Assembly (NCBI RefSeq): GCF_042649685.1
Contig: NZ_JBHRZT010000020.1
Span: 620,001-684,000 of the forward strand
Reading direction: 5' to 3'
Length of the DNA stretch: 64,000 nt
From: Bacillus_BA songklensis
GTDB lineage: Bacteria; Bacillota; Bacilli; Bacillales; Bacillaceae_H
In this document: piece by piece, positions 8,504 through 15,896 of the stretch
Numbering within the stretch: the first letter of the stretch is position 1
Layout of the letters: the number at the start of each line of letters is the position of its first letter
Made by a program: the position numbers and the translations under genes
The notes under the pieces: generated by a model
What the model was told of the DNA's origin: nothing
What the model saw: only the letters and a program-made list of their open reading frames with translations
Databases searched by the model: none

Positions 8504-8842
8504 CTATTTCGTACCGGGAGCCGGTTGATCGACGCCTTTAACATGGTGTCGATGACCACTTGCTTCCTCGGTATAGAAATCGTAATAATGAACATGCATA
8601 CCGTTTCCAGTAGGAATGGCCGGTCCCGAATACGCTTTATAATAATGGTTGTGTCCATCTTCAAAAAGGACATACCCTTCTGTGTAGTGAATGTGGCTGC
8701 CGTCTTGTGTGGGAATTGGCGGGGACGTTACATCCAGGCATTGATGAACGTGGCCTGCATCAAAGGATGTATAGTCGACGGAACCATGATTATGGTTTGG
8801 GACAAAACCAGAAACAAAGTCGTCTTTTCCTACTCTTTTCAT
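8504..8842 (-). CDS. YmaF-family histidine-rich protein
   Basis: About 112 aa made of repeated units with His-x-His pairs: HNHG, GHVHQC, GSHIHYTEGY, GHNHYYKAYSG, GMHVHYYDFY, GHRHH. Units alternate with PPIPTQDG/PAIPTGNG. This matches the YmaF family, of unknown function; the histidines suggest metal binding. The ATG at 8842 has GGGGGAG upstream, while the ATG three codons earlier touches the ribosome site. It lies among metal transport genes, which is suggestive only. Confidence 0.8.
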   Translation of the reverse strand: MKRVGKDDFVSGFVPNHNHGSVDYTSFDAGHVHQCLDVTSPPIPTQDGSHIHYTEGYVLFEDGHNHYYKAYSGPAIPTGNGMHVHYYDFYTEEASGHRHHVKGVDQPAPGTK

Positions 8843-9098
8843 CTCAATCATCTCCCCCGCAATCGGTTAATCAGAAATAAGGAGCTGGAATTTGATTCAC
8901 CAAAATCAGTTCCCCTTAATAATCAAATATACGGTTAATATATTGTATAAAAGCTCAAGTCATCTTATTACCTCTATCATTAAATAAAGGACTCATGATA
9001 CATAAGAAATTCTCTATACTTTTTTAATCATAACACGGTTTACATTGTTTAGTATCTGCTCACAATAATATCTATGGAATCTAAAAGGAGGTTACATA

Positions 9099-9317
9099 AT
9101 GGAGGAAAGCAAATCTCTAAGTATGTTTAACAAAAAGGAAGCAGAGTGGTCCACAAGTGATAACCCTGTATTCCAAGTCTATCAGGAAGATATACTGGTT
9201 GCTGAAGTAAGGGGAACTGACCCTGCAATCCAGCGCATTATCCCAATGCGAGAGCTGAACGATTATGAAGAAAGTAAGCTCCATGAGTACATTGGACATT
9301 TTTGTTCAAAATCATAA
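9099..9317 (+). CDS. Small protein of unknown function, 72 aa
   Basis: A hydrophilic, acidic 72-aa protein starting MEESKSLSMFNKKEAEW, without signal peptide or membrane segment. The ribosome site AAAAGGAGG lies seven bases before the ATG and supports it as real. It is alone on the plus strand, followed by hairpin repeat copy 1. I do not recognise it. Confidence 0.65.
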   Translation: MEESKSLSMFNKKEAEWSTSDNPVFQVYQEDILVAEVRGTDPAIQRIIPMRELNDYEESKLHEYIGHFCSKS

Positions 9318-9382
9318 ATAGTGAGACAAAAGGGGCTGACTCAAAAGCCTTCAGATGAGGGTAATCATCCATTTTTTCTGTG

Positions 9383-9434
9383 ATGGGCCGTCACCGCCAT
9401 GCTTGATTTTGCTGGATTTTTAATGACGGTCCAT
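9383..9434. repeat. CCGTCA hairpin repeat, copy 1
   Basis: Arms ATGGGCCGTCA and TGACGGTCCAT, with a loop that on the minus strand reads AAAAATCCAGCAAAATCA, shared with copy 3. It lies between convergent genes and is nested in a wider AAAGGGG/CCCCTTT repeat (about 9333-9452), so it may also act as a bidirectional terminator. Confidence 0.7.
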
Positions 9435-9452
9435 CGCGGGAGGGTGTCCCCT

Positions 9453-10853
9453 TTATATCACTCCAATCCAGTGTGCGACCTGATTAATGATGAATGTTAC
9501 TACAACAGCAATCACAGTCGGAATTAAAAATGACATGAAAGTCCACTTCACGCTTTTTGTCTCTTTATATATGTTGAATAAGGTGGTGCCACACGGATAA
9601 TGCAGTAAAGAAAACAACATTACATTCAACGCTGTAATCCAAGTCCATCCATGATCCAGGAAAATATTTTTCAAATCAACTAAATTATCCACTTCCGCCA
9701 AGGCTCCAGTTGACAGATAGCCCATCAGAAGAATGGGTAAGACAATCTCGTTAGCGGGTAATCCTAAGATAAAGGCCAATAAAATATATCCGTCAAGACC
9801 AAGTTGCTGAGCAAATGGATCCAAAACGCGGACCAGATGCATTAAGATACTTATATCTCCTGCATATATGTTGGCAAGAGCCCAAGTTAATACACCGGCT
9901 GGAGCAGCCACAATAACAGCCCGCTTTAAGACAGCAAGAGAGCGGTCGATTGTTGAGCGAACAATCGTATCAATAATTTTAGGACGACGGTAAGGCGGTA
10001 ACTCCAAGGTATAGTGAGTAGGGACGCCTCGTAATGCCGTTTTGGATAGAGTCCATGAGACAGCCAATGTTATGATGATTCCAAAAAGGACGATACCAAT
10101 AATAACCCCAGAAGTTACTAACGCCTTCATTCCTCCTGTATAATTGGCTGCCATAAATAAAGATGCGAGCAGAATGAGAGTACCCCACCTGCCATTACAA
10201 GGTACAAAATTATTCGTTAAAATAGCTAACATACGTTCTCTCGGAGATTCGATAATCCGTGTAGACATAATTGCTGCTGCATTACATCCGAATCCCATCG
10301 CCATTGTCAAAGATTGCTTTCCATGCGCTCCCGCTCTTTTGAATAAGCGGTCCATATTAAATGCTACACGAGGTAAGTATCCAAAGTTTTCGAGCAAGGC
10401 GAAAGTTGGAAAGAAAATCGCCATTGGAGGCAACATTACACTAATTACCCATGTTGTTCCTCTATATAATCCCAATATCAATACTCCATGCAGCCAATCT
10501 GGGGCGTGCACTGCTTGAAAAAACTGAGTTAAATAACTTTCTATTTTCCCAAACACCTCAGCCAGCATGGCAGAAGGGATGTTGGCTCCTGCAATCGTAA
10601 TATAAAAAACAATTCCCAACATTAACAACATGATTGGAAACCCCCATATTGGGGACGTAAAAATTGAGTCAAGCTTTTCCGTTCTTCGATCCCGCTTTCC
10701 ATTGGAGTAAGAAACTGTTTCCTGGCAAAGTTGTTGACTCAGCCCGTATAGCCGCTGCACGACCTGATCACGTAAAGATGAATTGGATAATGATTGGGCA
10801 TGTATAACTAAATCAGAAAAAGAATTTACTTGTTGATTACGTGATAATTCCAT
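9453..10853 (-). CDS. feoB: FeoB permease half (split ferrous iron transporter)
   Basis: A 466-aa membrane protein matching the C-terminal permease of FeoB, without the G domain. It has the Gate-domain signature GFGCNAAAIMSTRIIESPRER, given here as GFGCNAAAIMSTR (about 190-202), and PCNGRWGTL, plus the second Gate repeat near LPANEIVLPILLMGY. A separate ribosome site AGAGGAG precedes the ATG at 10853, and the G-domain gene stops 18 bases earlier. The break therefore looks like a stable two-gene arrangement and not a sequencing error. It should pair with the products of the next two genes to import Fe(II). Confidence 0.88.
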   Translation of the reverse strand: MELSRNQQVNSFSDLVIHAQSLSNSSLRDQVVQRLYGLSQQLCQETVSYSNGKRDRRTEKLDSIFTSPIWGFPIMLLMLGIVFYITIAGANIPSAMLAEVFGKIESYLTQFFQAVHAPDWLHGVLILGLYRGTTWVISVMLPPMAIFFPTFALLENFGYLPRVAFNMDRLFKRAGAHGKQSLTMAMGFGCNAAAIMSTRIIESPRERMLAILTNNFVPCNGRWGTLILLASLFMAANYTGGMKALVTSGVIIGIVLFGIIITLAVSWTLSKTALRGVPTHYTLELPPYRRPKIIDTIVRSTIDRSLAVLKRAVIVAAPAGVLTWALANIYAGDISILMHLVRVLDPFAQQLGLDGYILLAFILGLPANEIVLPILLMGYLSTGALAEVDNLVDLKNIFLDHGWTWITALNVMLFSLLHYPCGTTLFNIYKETKSVKWTFMSFLIPTVIAVVVTFIINQVAHWIGVI

Positions 10854-10871
10854 GCAAATCTACATCTCCTC

Positions 10872-11561
10872 TCACATCACTATATTACGTTTCTTCATTT
10901 CCTCTAACAGTGACATATCTCCATCTAAGAGCCTTAGTGTCACCCACCTTACCGGAAGCTGTCCTCCTACCATTTCTTTAATTTTAGGCTCCAACTGACT
11001 GATTTTTTCTTCAGTTTCCTTGTCATATTTGATGATAAGGGGGTTCGTTGAAATTTGTCCTTTCATCATGCGATCTATTGTATCCAGCAAGATTGGAATT
11101 CCTACTTTATTTCGAGCTGAAATTTTAATAACCGGCACTCCCAATTTATTCATTAGCTTTTTTTCATTTATATGAATTCCCTTTTTTTCCGCTTCATCAA
11201 TAAAGTTGATACAAACAATTACTTGACTGGTCATCTCTAAAACTTGTAATGCTAAATTCAAATTTCGCTGTAATGAAGTTGCATCCAATACTACAATCGT
11301 TAATTCGGGTTTTTCAAAAACAATAAAGTTACGGGCTACCTCTTCGTCTAGGGAGTTAGAAAAGAGGGAGTACGTTCCCGGTAAATCTATTAATTTGTAA
11401 TCTATCCCTTTAAACGAAAAATCTCCTTCAGCCATGCCTACAGTCTTGCCCGCCCAATTTCCCGTGTGCTGTTTGAGTCCCGTAAGTGTATTAAATAAGG
11501 TGCTTTTCCCTGTATTTGGATTTCCAGCCAACGCAATTCGATAACTCTTGTCTTCACTCAT
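10872..11561 (-). CDS. feoB: FeoB small GTPase half
   Basis: A 229-aa cytoplasmic GTPase with G1 GNPNTGKST (about 14-22), the FeoB-type LKQHTGNWAGKTV switch region, G3 DLPGTYSL and G4 NFIDEAEK replacing the usual NMID-type motif. It ends after the helical GDI-like segment and lacks any membrane helix. It starts directly after the feoA stop (TAAATG), so the three genes form one operon, feoA-feoB(G)-feoB(permease). It is expected to gate the permease made from the next gene. Confidence 0.9.
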   Translation of the reverse strand: MSEDKSYRIALAGNPNTGKSTLFNTLTGLKQHTGNWAGKTVGMAEGDFSFKGIDYKLIDLPGTYSLFSNSLDEEVARNFIVFEKPELTIVVLDATSLQRNLNLALQVLEMTSQVIVCINFIDEAEKKGIHINEKKLMNKLGVPVIKISARNKVGIPILLDTIDRMMKGQISTNPLIIKYDKETEEKISQLEPKIKEMVGGQLPVRWVTLRLLDGDMSLLEEMKKRNIVM

Positions 11562-11804
11562 TTAACACCACTCCCCCAAAATCTTTGAACTCTCCTCTTT
11601 ACGTAAAGCAATGGTCGTATGACTAACCCGAAACGCAATCGGATCTCCCAACGGGCTTTTTCGCAACACCTGGACAGTAGCTCCCGGTACAAACCCTAAG
11701 TCCAGTAACCTTCTTCTCATCACACCTTCAACCTGTAAATCTGCAATTTGAATGGTATCCCCTACTTTACCTTCATAAAGACTTATCATATTAGACATCC
11801 CCAT
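11562..11804 (-). CDS. feoA: Ferrous iron transport protein A
   Basis: About 80 aa, SH3-like FeoA domain with LDLGFVPGATVQVL and PLGDPIAFRV. It is a small cytoplasmic partner of FeoB. The ATG at 11804 has AGGAG eight bases upstream; the frame is open to 11861 but those residues do not fit. First gene of the feo operon. Confidence 0.9.
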   Translation of the reverse strand: MGMSNMISLYEGKVGDTIQIADLQVEGVMRRRLLDLGFVPGATVQVLRKSPLGDPIAFRVSHTTIALRKEESSKILGEWC

Positions 11805-11871
11805 CTCTTTTTCTCCTAACCTATAAAATTGTCTACAATTCATTTTTTTTCCCTTAGCCAACTTTTAGTTT

Positions 11872-11900
11872 ATAGTATGCTGTTCTTTCGATTTTGTCAA
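11872..11900 (-). promoter_or_regulatory. Sigma-A promoter of the feo operon
   Basis: Minus-strand TTGACA at 11895-11900, 17-bp spacer, TACTAT at 11872-11877. I saw no clear Fur box over it. Confidence 0.7.
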
Positions 11901-12220
11901 AGGATAACATTTACATCTTTTCTTTATGATAAATTTTCATAAAAAGAACCGATCAAAAATTGCTTATAGACAAAGACATAAGGGTTGTTCAAGAGTTTCA
12001 GAAGCTTTATTGATTACGTTAAAAATTTTTAGGTTTACCTTTCCGTTTTTATATACCTTATGGTAATACACACTATATATACCGTTAAACAAGATACTAA
12101 ATGAAAATGAATAAAGGAAGCTGCTGACGTTATTCTCGAAATATATTCATTTTATTGTACAATAGACAGTATATGTATTGTTTTTGATTTATTTAATAGA
12201 TGTAGTAGAGGGGAATTTAA
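11901..12220. other. Divergent spacer between feoA and a lipoprotein gene
   Basis: About 320 AT-rich bases with no supported gene. It must hold the upstream elements of the feo promoter and the promoter of the lipoprotein gene, which I could not place confidently. Confidence 0.5.
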
Positions 12221-12490
12221 ATGAGAAATCAATTTATAACAACCTGCTTATTGCTTTTCCTTACAGGCTGCCAAAGTGAATCCCAGCAGGATTATTCGAA
12301 TTGTAATAAAGATTGGGCGAAAGGCGATAAATGTACAAGAAACGAATTTAGGGAGTACCTATATTATAAAGCAAACGAACAGGCCATTATCGGCGATTTA
12401 GAAGATGTGACATATGAGGTTTATGGGATACAAGCTAATAAAATTAACGATAAGGTAAATGAAATTTTTGGCGAAGAGAAGAATAGATAG
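12221..12490 (+). CDS. Small lipoprotein, 89 aa
   Basis: Signal peptide of 17 residues ending in lipobox LTGC (cysteine about 17), then an acidic and lysine-rich mature part with CNKDW and KCTRNEF. AGAGGGG precedes the ATG. No family recognised. It stands alone on the plus strand and is probably anchored on the outer face of the membrane. Confidence 0.7.
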   Translation: MRNQFITTCLLLFLTGCQSESQQDYSNCNKDWAKGDKCTRNEFREYLYYKANEQAIIGDLEDVTYEVYGIQANKINDKVNEIFGEEKNR

Positions 12491-12710
12491 TTTACCTTAC
12501 AAAAAAGAACCTCTCCTCAAATTTCCGGTCTCTTCTGATGTACTCATTCCATTGACGCTTGGCCTTAATTCGATAAGGTAGAATAAAAGGAGCTACTACA
12601 CTACGACAGTAACTTCTTTTATAACGTTATCTCTGCTTGTTTCCAGCGGCGATTCAAGAGACTTTCTAACAGGAAAAACAGAAGAACAAAAATCACTCGC
12701 CCTGCCGGCT

Positions 12711-13649
12711 TTAAAAAAATTTTTTCCTCCAGAAAACGATGGCTGTGATGCTGGACAAGATAAAGGCCAAGAGTAGGATTAAGAAAAAAGCATGAGGGGA
12801 ATCTTGAAAAGGCAAATCCACGTTCATACCATAAAAACTGGCCACCATCGTAGGAAATGCCAAAATGACGGTAATAGAAGCCAAAAATTTCATCACGATA
12901 TTTAAGTTATTCGAGATCACAGACGCAAAGACATCCATCATGCCATTTAAAATGGTGCTGTATGTGTCAGCCATCTCGATAGCTTGTGTATTTTCTATAA
13001 TGACATCTTCCAGTAAATCTCTATCTTCTTCATACATTTTCAAATAATTTAAACGAAGAATCTTTTCCAGGACAGCTTTATTCGATTTTAATGATGTGCT
13101 GAAATAAACCAAGCTCTTTTCTAAAGCTAACAGAGCATAAATTCCTTTATTTTTCATGGATTGATGCAATTCTTTCTCAATTTCGTCCGTTTTCTTATTA
13201 ATCTGTTTCAAATACCTTAAGTAATAAGTGGCGATAGCATAAAGAATCTGTAAAGCAAACCGTGTTCTCTTAAAGGTGTAAAATCCCTTCATTTTCTTAT
13301 GTTTGAAATCTGCTAGGATAGGCGTTTCCTTTAAAGAAACCGTAATAAAGCAGTTATTGGCTATAATCATACCAATTGGAATGGTTTCATAAATAGGAAA
13401 TCCTGCTTCATCATGTGTAATGTAAGGATAATCTACGATAATTAATATATCGTTGTCCTCTTTTTCGATTCGAGATCTTTCTTCATCATCTAGAGCGTCC
13501 TTAATAAAGTCAATTGGCAAATTCAAATGATTGGCAACATAATTAATTTCTTCGACAGCCGGATTAATCATGTTGATCCAACACCCTCTAGAAATTTCCG
13601 TCACTTCTTGAAGTTTTCCAGATTCATCGCTTAAATACATCTCCAACAT
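12711..13649 (-). CDS. CorA-family divalent cation transporter
   Basis: 312 aa with a large cytoplasmic N-terminal domain and two C-terminal membrane helices. The pore signature YGMN is present at the end of the first helix (SFYGMNVDLPF), and the protein ends with a basic tail RKKFF. CorA proteins carry Mg, and some carry Co or Zn. The ATG at 13649 has GGAGGG upstream. A small frame at 13666-13791 ends 16 bases before it. Confidence 0.9.
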   Translation of the reverse strand: MLEMYLSDESGKLQEVTEISRGCWINMINPAVEEINYVANHLNLPIDFIKDALDDEERSRIEKEDNDILIIVDYPYITHDEAGFPIYETIPIGMIIANNCFITVSLKETPILADFKHKKMKGFYTFKRTRFALQILYAIATYYLRYLKQINKKTDEIEKELHQSMKNKGIYALLALEKSLVYFSTSLKSNKAVLEKILRLNYLKMYEEDRDLLEDVIIENTQAIEMADTYSTILNGMMDVFASVISNNLNIVMKFLASITVILAFPTMVASFYGMNVDLPFQDSPHAFFLILLLAFILSSITAIVFWRKKFF

Positions 13650-13665
13650 TACTTACCCTCCTCAC

Positions 13666-13791
13666 TCAAATGGAGGAAGACCCATTATCTCTCAAGGGGC
13701 TGATATCCTTTAAGAGTGTATTTTTGATTGTAATGGCAGCTTCCTCAGAAATACTCATCGGTTCAGATTCCATAAAACCGTAACTGTTCAA
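13666..13791 (-). CDS. Possible 41-aa protein upstream of corA
   Basis: TTG at 13791 with GGGGGATA upstream opens a 41-codon frame starting MNSYGFMESEPMSISEEAA and ending 16 bases before the corA start. Composition is protein-like, but I do not recognise it. It could be co-transcribed with corA or be a gene fragment. Confidence 0.35.
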   Translation of the reverse strand: MNSYGFMESEPMSISEEAAITIKNTLLKDISPLRDNGSSSI

Positions 13792-13858
13792 AATATCCCC
13801 CTTTGTAATGTTTGAATAATCTTCCCTACAGTAGAAACATTTTTAATAAATGCATTCC

Positions 13859-14134
13859 TTAATAATCCATAAGGCCTTTTGTTATTCGGCCATTCAATAT
13901 GTCTTCAATTTCTTGGATAAGGAGTTCAATCGTTTCATCGGAAAAACCGGCATCGAATACTTCTTGTTTTTGTAAAACATATATAGGGTCTTCTTGTTGT
14001 TTTTTTTGCTCATAGTGGACGGAAGCGATTACAGACCACTCTCCATCTAGCCAAATGGCAATCCGGTCAAAATCCCCTTCCCATAAAATTTCTCGAAATA
14101 CTTCTTTTTCCTGTAATTCCAGGTCAAAGTCCAA
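13859..14134 (-). CDS. Acidic protein of unknown function, 91 aa
   Basis: Very acidic, soluble, with no membrane segment. It has alternating hydrophobic strands such as RIAIWLDGEWSVIASVHY and a C-terminal helix TIELLIQEIEDIL. The TTG at 14134 has TGGAGGG eight bases upstream; an ATG five codons earlier has no ribosome site. Family not recognised. Confidence 0.6.
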   Translation of the reverse strand: MDFDLELQEKEVFREILWEGDFDRIAIWLDGEWSVIASVHYEQKKQQEDPIYVLQKQEVFDAGFSDETIELLIQEIEDILNGRITKGLMDY

Positions 14135-14451
14135 TTCATATCCCTCCATAAAAGAGTTCCATTATATTATACATCTAAAGCCAGGAGACTCCAATTTACT
14201 CTTTTCAAAATGTAATATTTTATTATAATGTTTATACTCGATTTCTATCAAAAATATAGCCATTTTTTAAATGATAAACAAAAAGGCGCAAATAGAAGAA
14301 GGACCGGTGACAGAGGGTAAAATAAATGGGACTTATATACATTCAAGCTCTGTAATCATTGAACTATCTTTTCCTGAATCCGAAAAAAGGACATGACCAT
14401 TTTGGGAATTTTATGCACTAAACAGGGCGAGCGTTAGTTCTTCATTAGAGT
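14135..14451. other. Spacer, no gene seen
   Basis: Apart from the ribosome site of the 91-aa gene, I see no coding region, strong hairpin or repeat here. This holds for both sides, 14150-14451 included. Confidence 0.4.
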
Positions 14452-14889
14452 TTACGAAGATTCAAGATAAGCTTCAAACTGAGATAGCAGCTTTAGATAG
14501 TTATCAGGTGGATCAATATCCGATTTTCGACTTCGTACAGCTGCCAAAGCCTGATCTCGACTCAACCCAAAACGCTGCATATAAAAGGCGGTAATGACAA
14601 ACCCTAATCGGTGAATACCTAACGTATCATGCAATAGAATAGTGTGGCCAGGATCCATTAAGCTATTCATTAATTTAGTCATAGCTATTATCCATTGGAG
14701 CTCCGGGGGATGAAGAACGGTAAGCGGAGCCCAAATCATGGTTCGGTGACTGAAATCGAAAGGAGGACGATCCGGCGTTATTCGAATGTTAATAATGGCG
14801 GTAATATGTCGCTGAATAAATCCCCAATCAGAACTGCGAATTCTTCCCCCAATGTATAACCGACCGGGTATCATTTCTACAAAGCTCAT
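14452..14889 (-). CDS. Dual-specificity-phosphatase-like protein lacking the catalytic cysteine
   Basis: 145 aa with a DSP-like fold: MIPGRLYIGGRI at the N-terminus, a strand INIRITPDRPP, and a C-terminal region at the place of the P-loop. There the family motif HCxxGxxR reads HDTLGIHR, so the nucleophilic cysteine is aspartate while the histidine, glycine and arginine remain. It is thus probably a pseudo-phosphatase that binds phosphorylated ligands. GAGGAG precedes the ATG. No functional link to the neighbours is evident. Confidence 0.65.
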   Translation of the reverse strand: MSFVEMIPGRLYIGGRIRSSDWGFIQRHITAIINIRITPDRPPFDFSHRTMIWAPLTVLHPPELQWIIAMTKLMNSLMDPGHTILLHDTLGIHRLGFVITAFYMQRFGLSRDQALAAVRSRKSDIDPPDNYLKLLSQFEAYLESS

Positions 14890-15133
14890 TTTTTCACTCC
14901 TCTGTAAAAAGTGATGTTCATAAAATCGAAACCAGGCTTTTGATGCCCTATTTAGCCATACCTGATTGTTGCTTGAAGCTGGGGCGTTTCCTATACCTAT
15001 TTAAGTAATGACTAACGAGAATAGAATACAAACAGTTTTATATGCCAATCTATAAACGAACTTTCTACGAACAAAATAAGGTCGAATCACAGTCCTGGCA
15101 AAGGGGAAAGAAATGAAGTATACTGATTTTAAA

Positions 15134-15149
15134 ATCAACAATTTTTGAT
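15134..15149. promoter_or_regulatory. ArsR-type operator
   Basis: Perfect inverted repeat ATCAA-N6-TTGAT, 17 bases ahead of the arsR start. The arrangement suits autorepression released by a metal ion. Confidence 0.65.
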
Positions 15150-15165
15150 ATAGGAGATGAATAAC

Positions 15166-15486
15166 ATGAAAGAAATCCCCTTACGTGATACATCATTAGA
15201 AGCCACTTTCATCGCATACGAAGCAAAATTCAAGGCTTTGGCCGATCAAAAGCGACTCCACATTATGCATCTACTTTGCCAGCACGGTTCCACTTGTGTC
15301 TGCGATTTAAGCGAGATGATCACAATGCCTCAATCCAAGCTGTCTTACCATTTAAAGATTTTATTAGACGCAGGTCTGATTAGAAAAGAAACAAAAGGGA
15401 CTTGGAGCTATTATGAGCTGAATAGTGAAGAAGTAAGTCATTTATTATCTGAAAAACTTTGTTGCCTTTTCCGTCCTTCTTGCTAA
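15166..15486 (+). CDS. ArsR/SmtB-family metal-responsive repressor
   Basis: About 106 aa, winged helix. The metal-site motif CVCDL (cysteines about 45 and 47) lies in the third helix as in arsenic- or cadmium-sensing members, and three further cysteines sit at the C-terminus (CC and final C). The ATG at 15166 has AGGAGA eight bases upstream. It has a perfect operator but no transport or reductase gene follows; the next feature is the gerE 3' end. It is an orphan or the survivor of a lost resistance operon. Confidence 0.85.
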   Translation: MKEIPLRDTSLEATFIAYEAKFKALADQKRLHIMHLLCQHGSTCVCDLSEMITMPQSKLSYHLKILLDAGLIRKETKGTWSYYELNSEEVSHLLSEKLCCLFRPSC

Positions 15487-15726
15487 TTTTTTTAAGTACA
15501 ACATGAAAACGAGTGGGGATTTTTTTATACAAAAGAGGATGTAGAAGTAAGAAACGGAGGTACGGGTTGATGCACGTCAAATTAATTTCTTGGCTGGAGA
15601 GCTGCTAAAAAATAGTATCAGTGCTCCGGGCCGTCGGGAAAGCTCGCTAGTTTTTCAGGTTAAAACGAGAAATTCTTTTATTTTCCATCAAGCGATTAAA
15701 AAATAGTCTTATTCTCCTTAAAGTAC

Positions 15727-15773
15727 AAATAACCGGCTTTCCTTAACGCATAAATAAGGACAGCCGGCCATAA
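15727..15773 (-). terminator. gerE terminator
   Basis: Minus-strand hairpin CCGGCT-TCCTTA / TAAGGA-AGCCGG followed by TTATTTGT, directly after the gerE stop at 15774. A diverged copy is at 7052-7094. Confidence 0.8.
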
Positions 15774-15854
15774 TTATAGTTCAAGTTCTCCCATGCGCAG
15801 GAGTTCAACGACTGCTTGAGAACGCCCCTTGACTCCAAGCTTTTGCATTGCATT
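15774..15854 (-). CDS. gerE: GerE, C-terminal part (exon-like half of a split gene)
   Basis: Codons 50-74 of GerE, the late mother-cell transcription factor that acts with sigma-K on coat genes. Reads NAMQKLGVKG then RSQAVVELLRMGELEL and stops at 15774; this is the dimerisation end of the LuxR-type DNA-binding domain. It has no start or ribosome site of its own. The AATG at 15851-15854 is the crossover core shared with the N-terminal part at 25600-25603. The recombinase gene lies just upstream, on the element side. Confidence 0.95.
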   Translation of the reverse strand, partial: NAMQKLGVKGRSQAVVELLRMGELEL

Positions 15855-15876
15855 TGGGATGCGTACCCTTTGCAAA
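15851..15876 (-). other. Attachment half-site at the gerE C-terminal junction
   Basis: On the minus strand TTTGCAA-N4-TACGCAT (15859-15876) followed by CCCA and the AATG core (15851-15854). These two 7-bp arms are exactly complementary to those at 25580-25597. In the excised circle they would form one dyad. Confidence 0.85.
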
Positions 15877-15896
15877 CCTTGGGCATACTAATTAAT

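Noticed and set aside
10853..10872. Sequencing frameshift as the cause of the FeoB split
   Set aside because: A stop, a separate ribosome site and an ATG lie between the parts, and the linker is missing, so a simple base error does not explain it.
15566..15706. Frame reading DARQINFLAGELLKN after arsR
   Set aside because: No start codon in frame and the apparent ribosome site serves a different frame with an early stop. Possibly a gene fragment but not enough to call.
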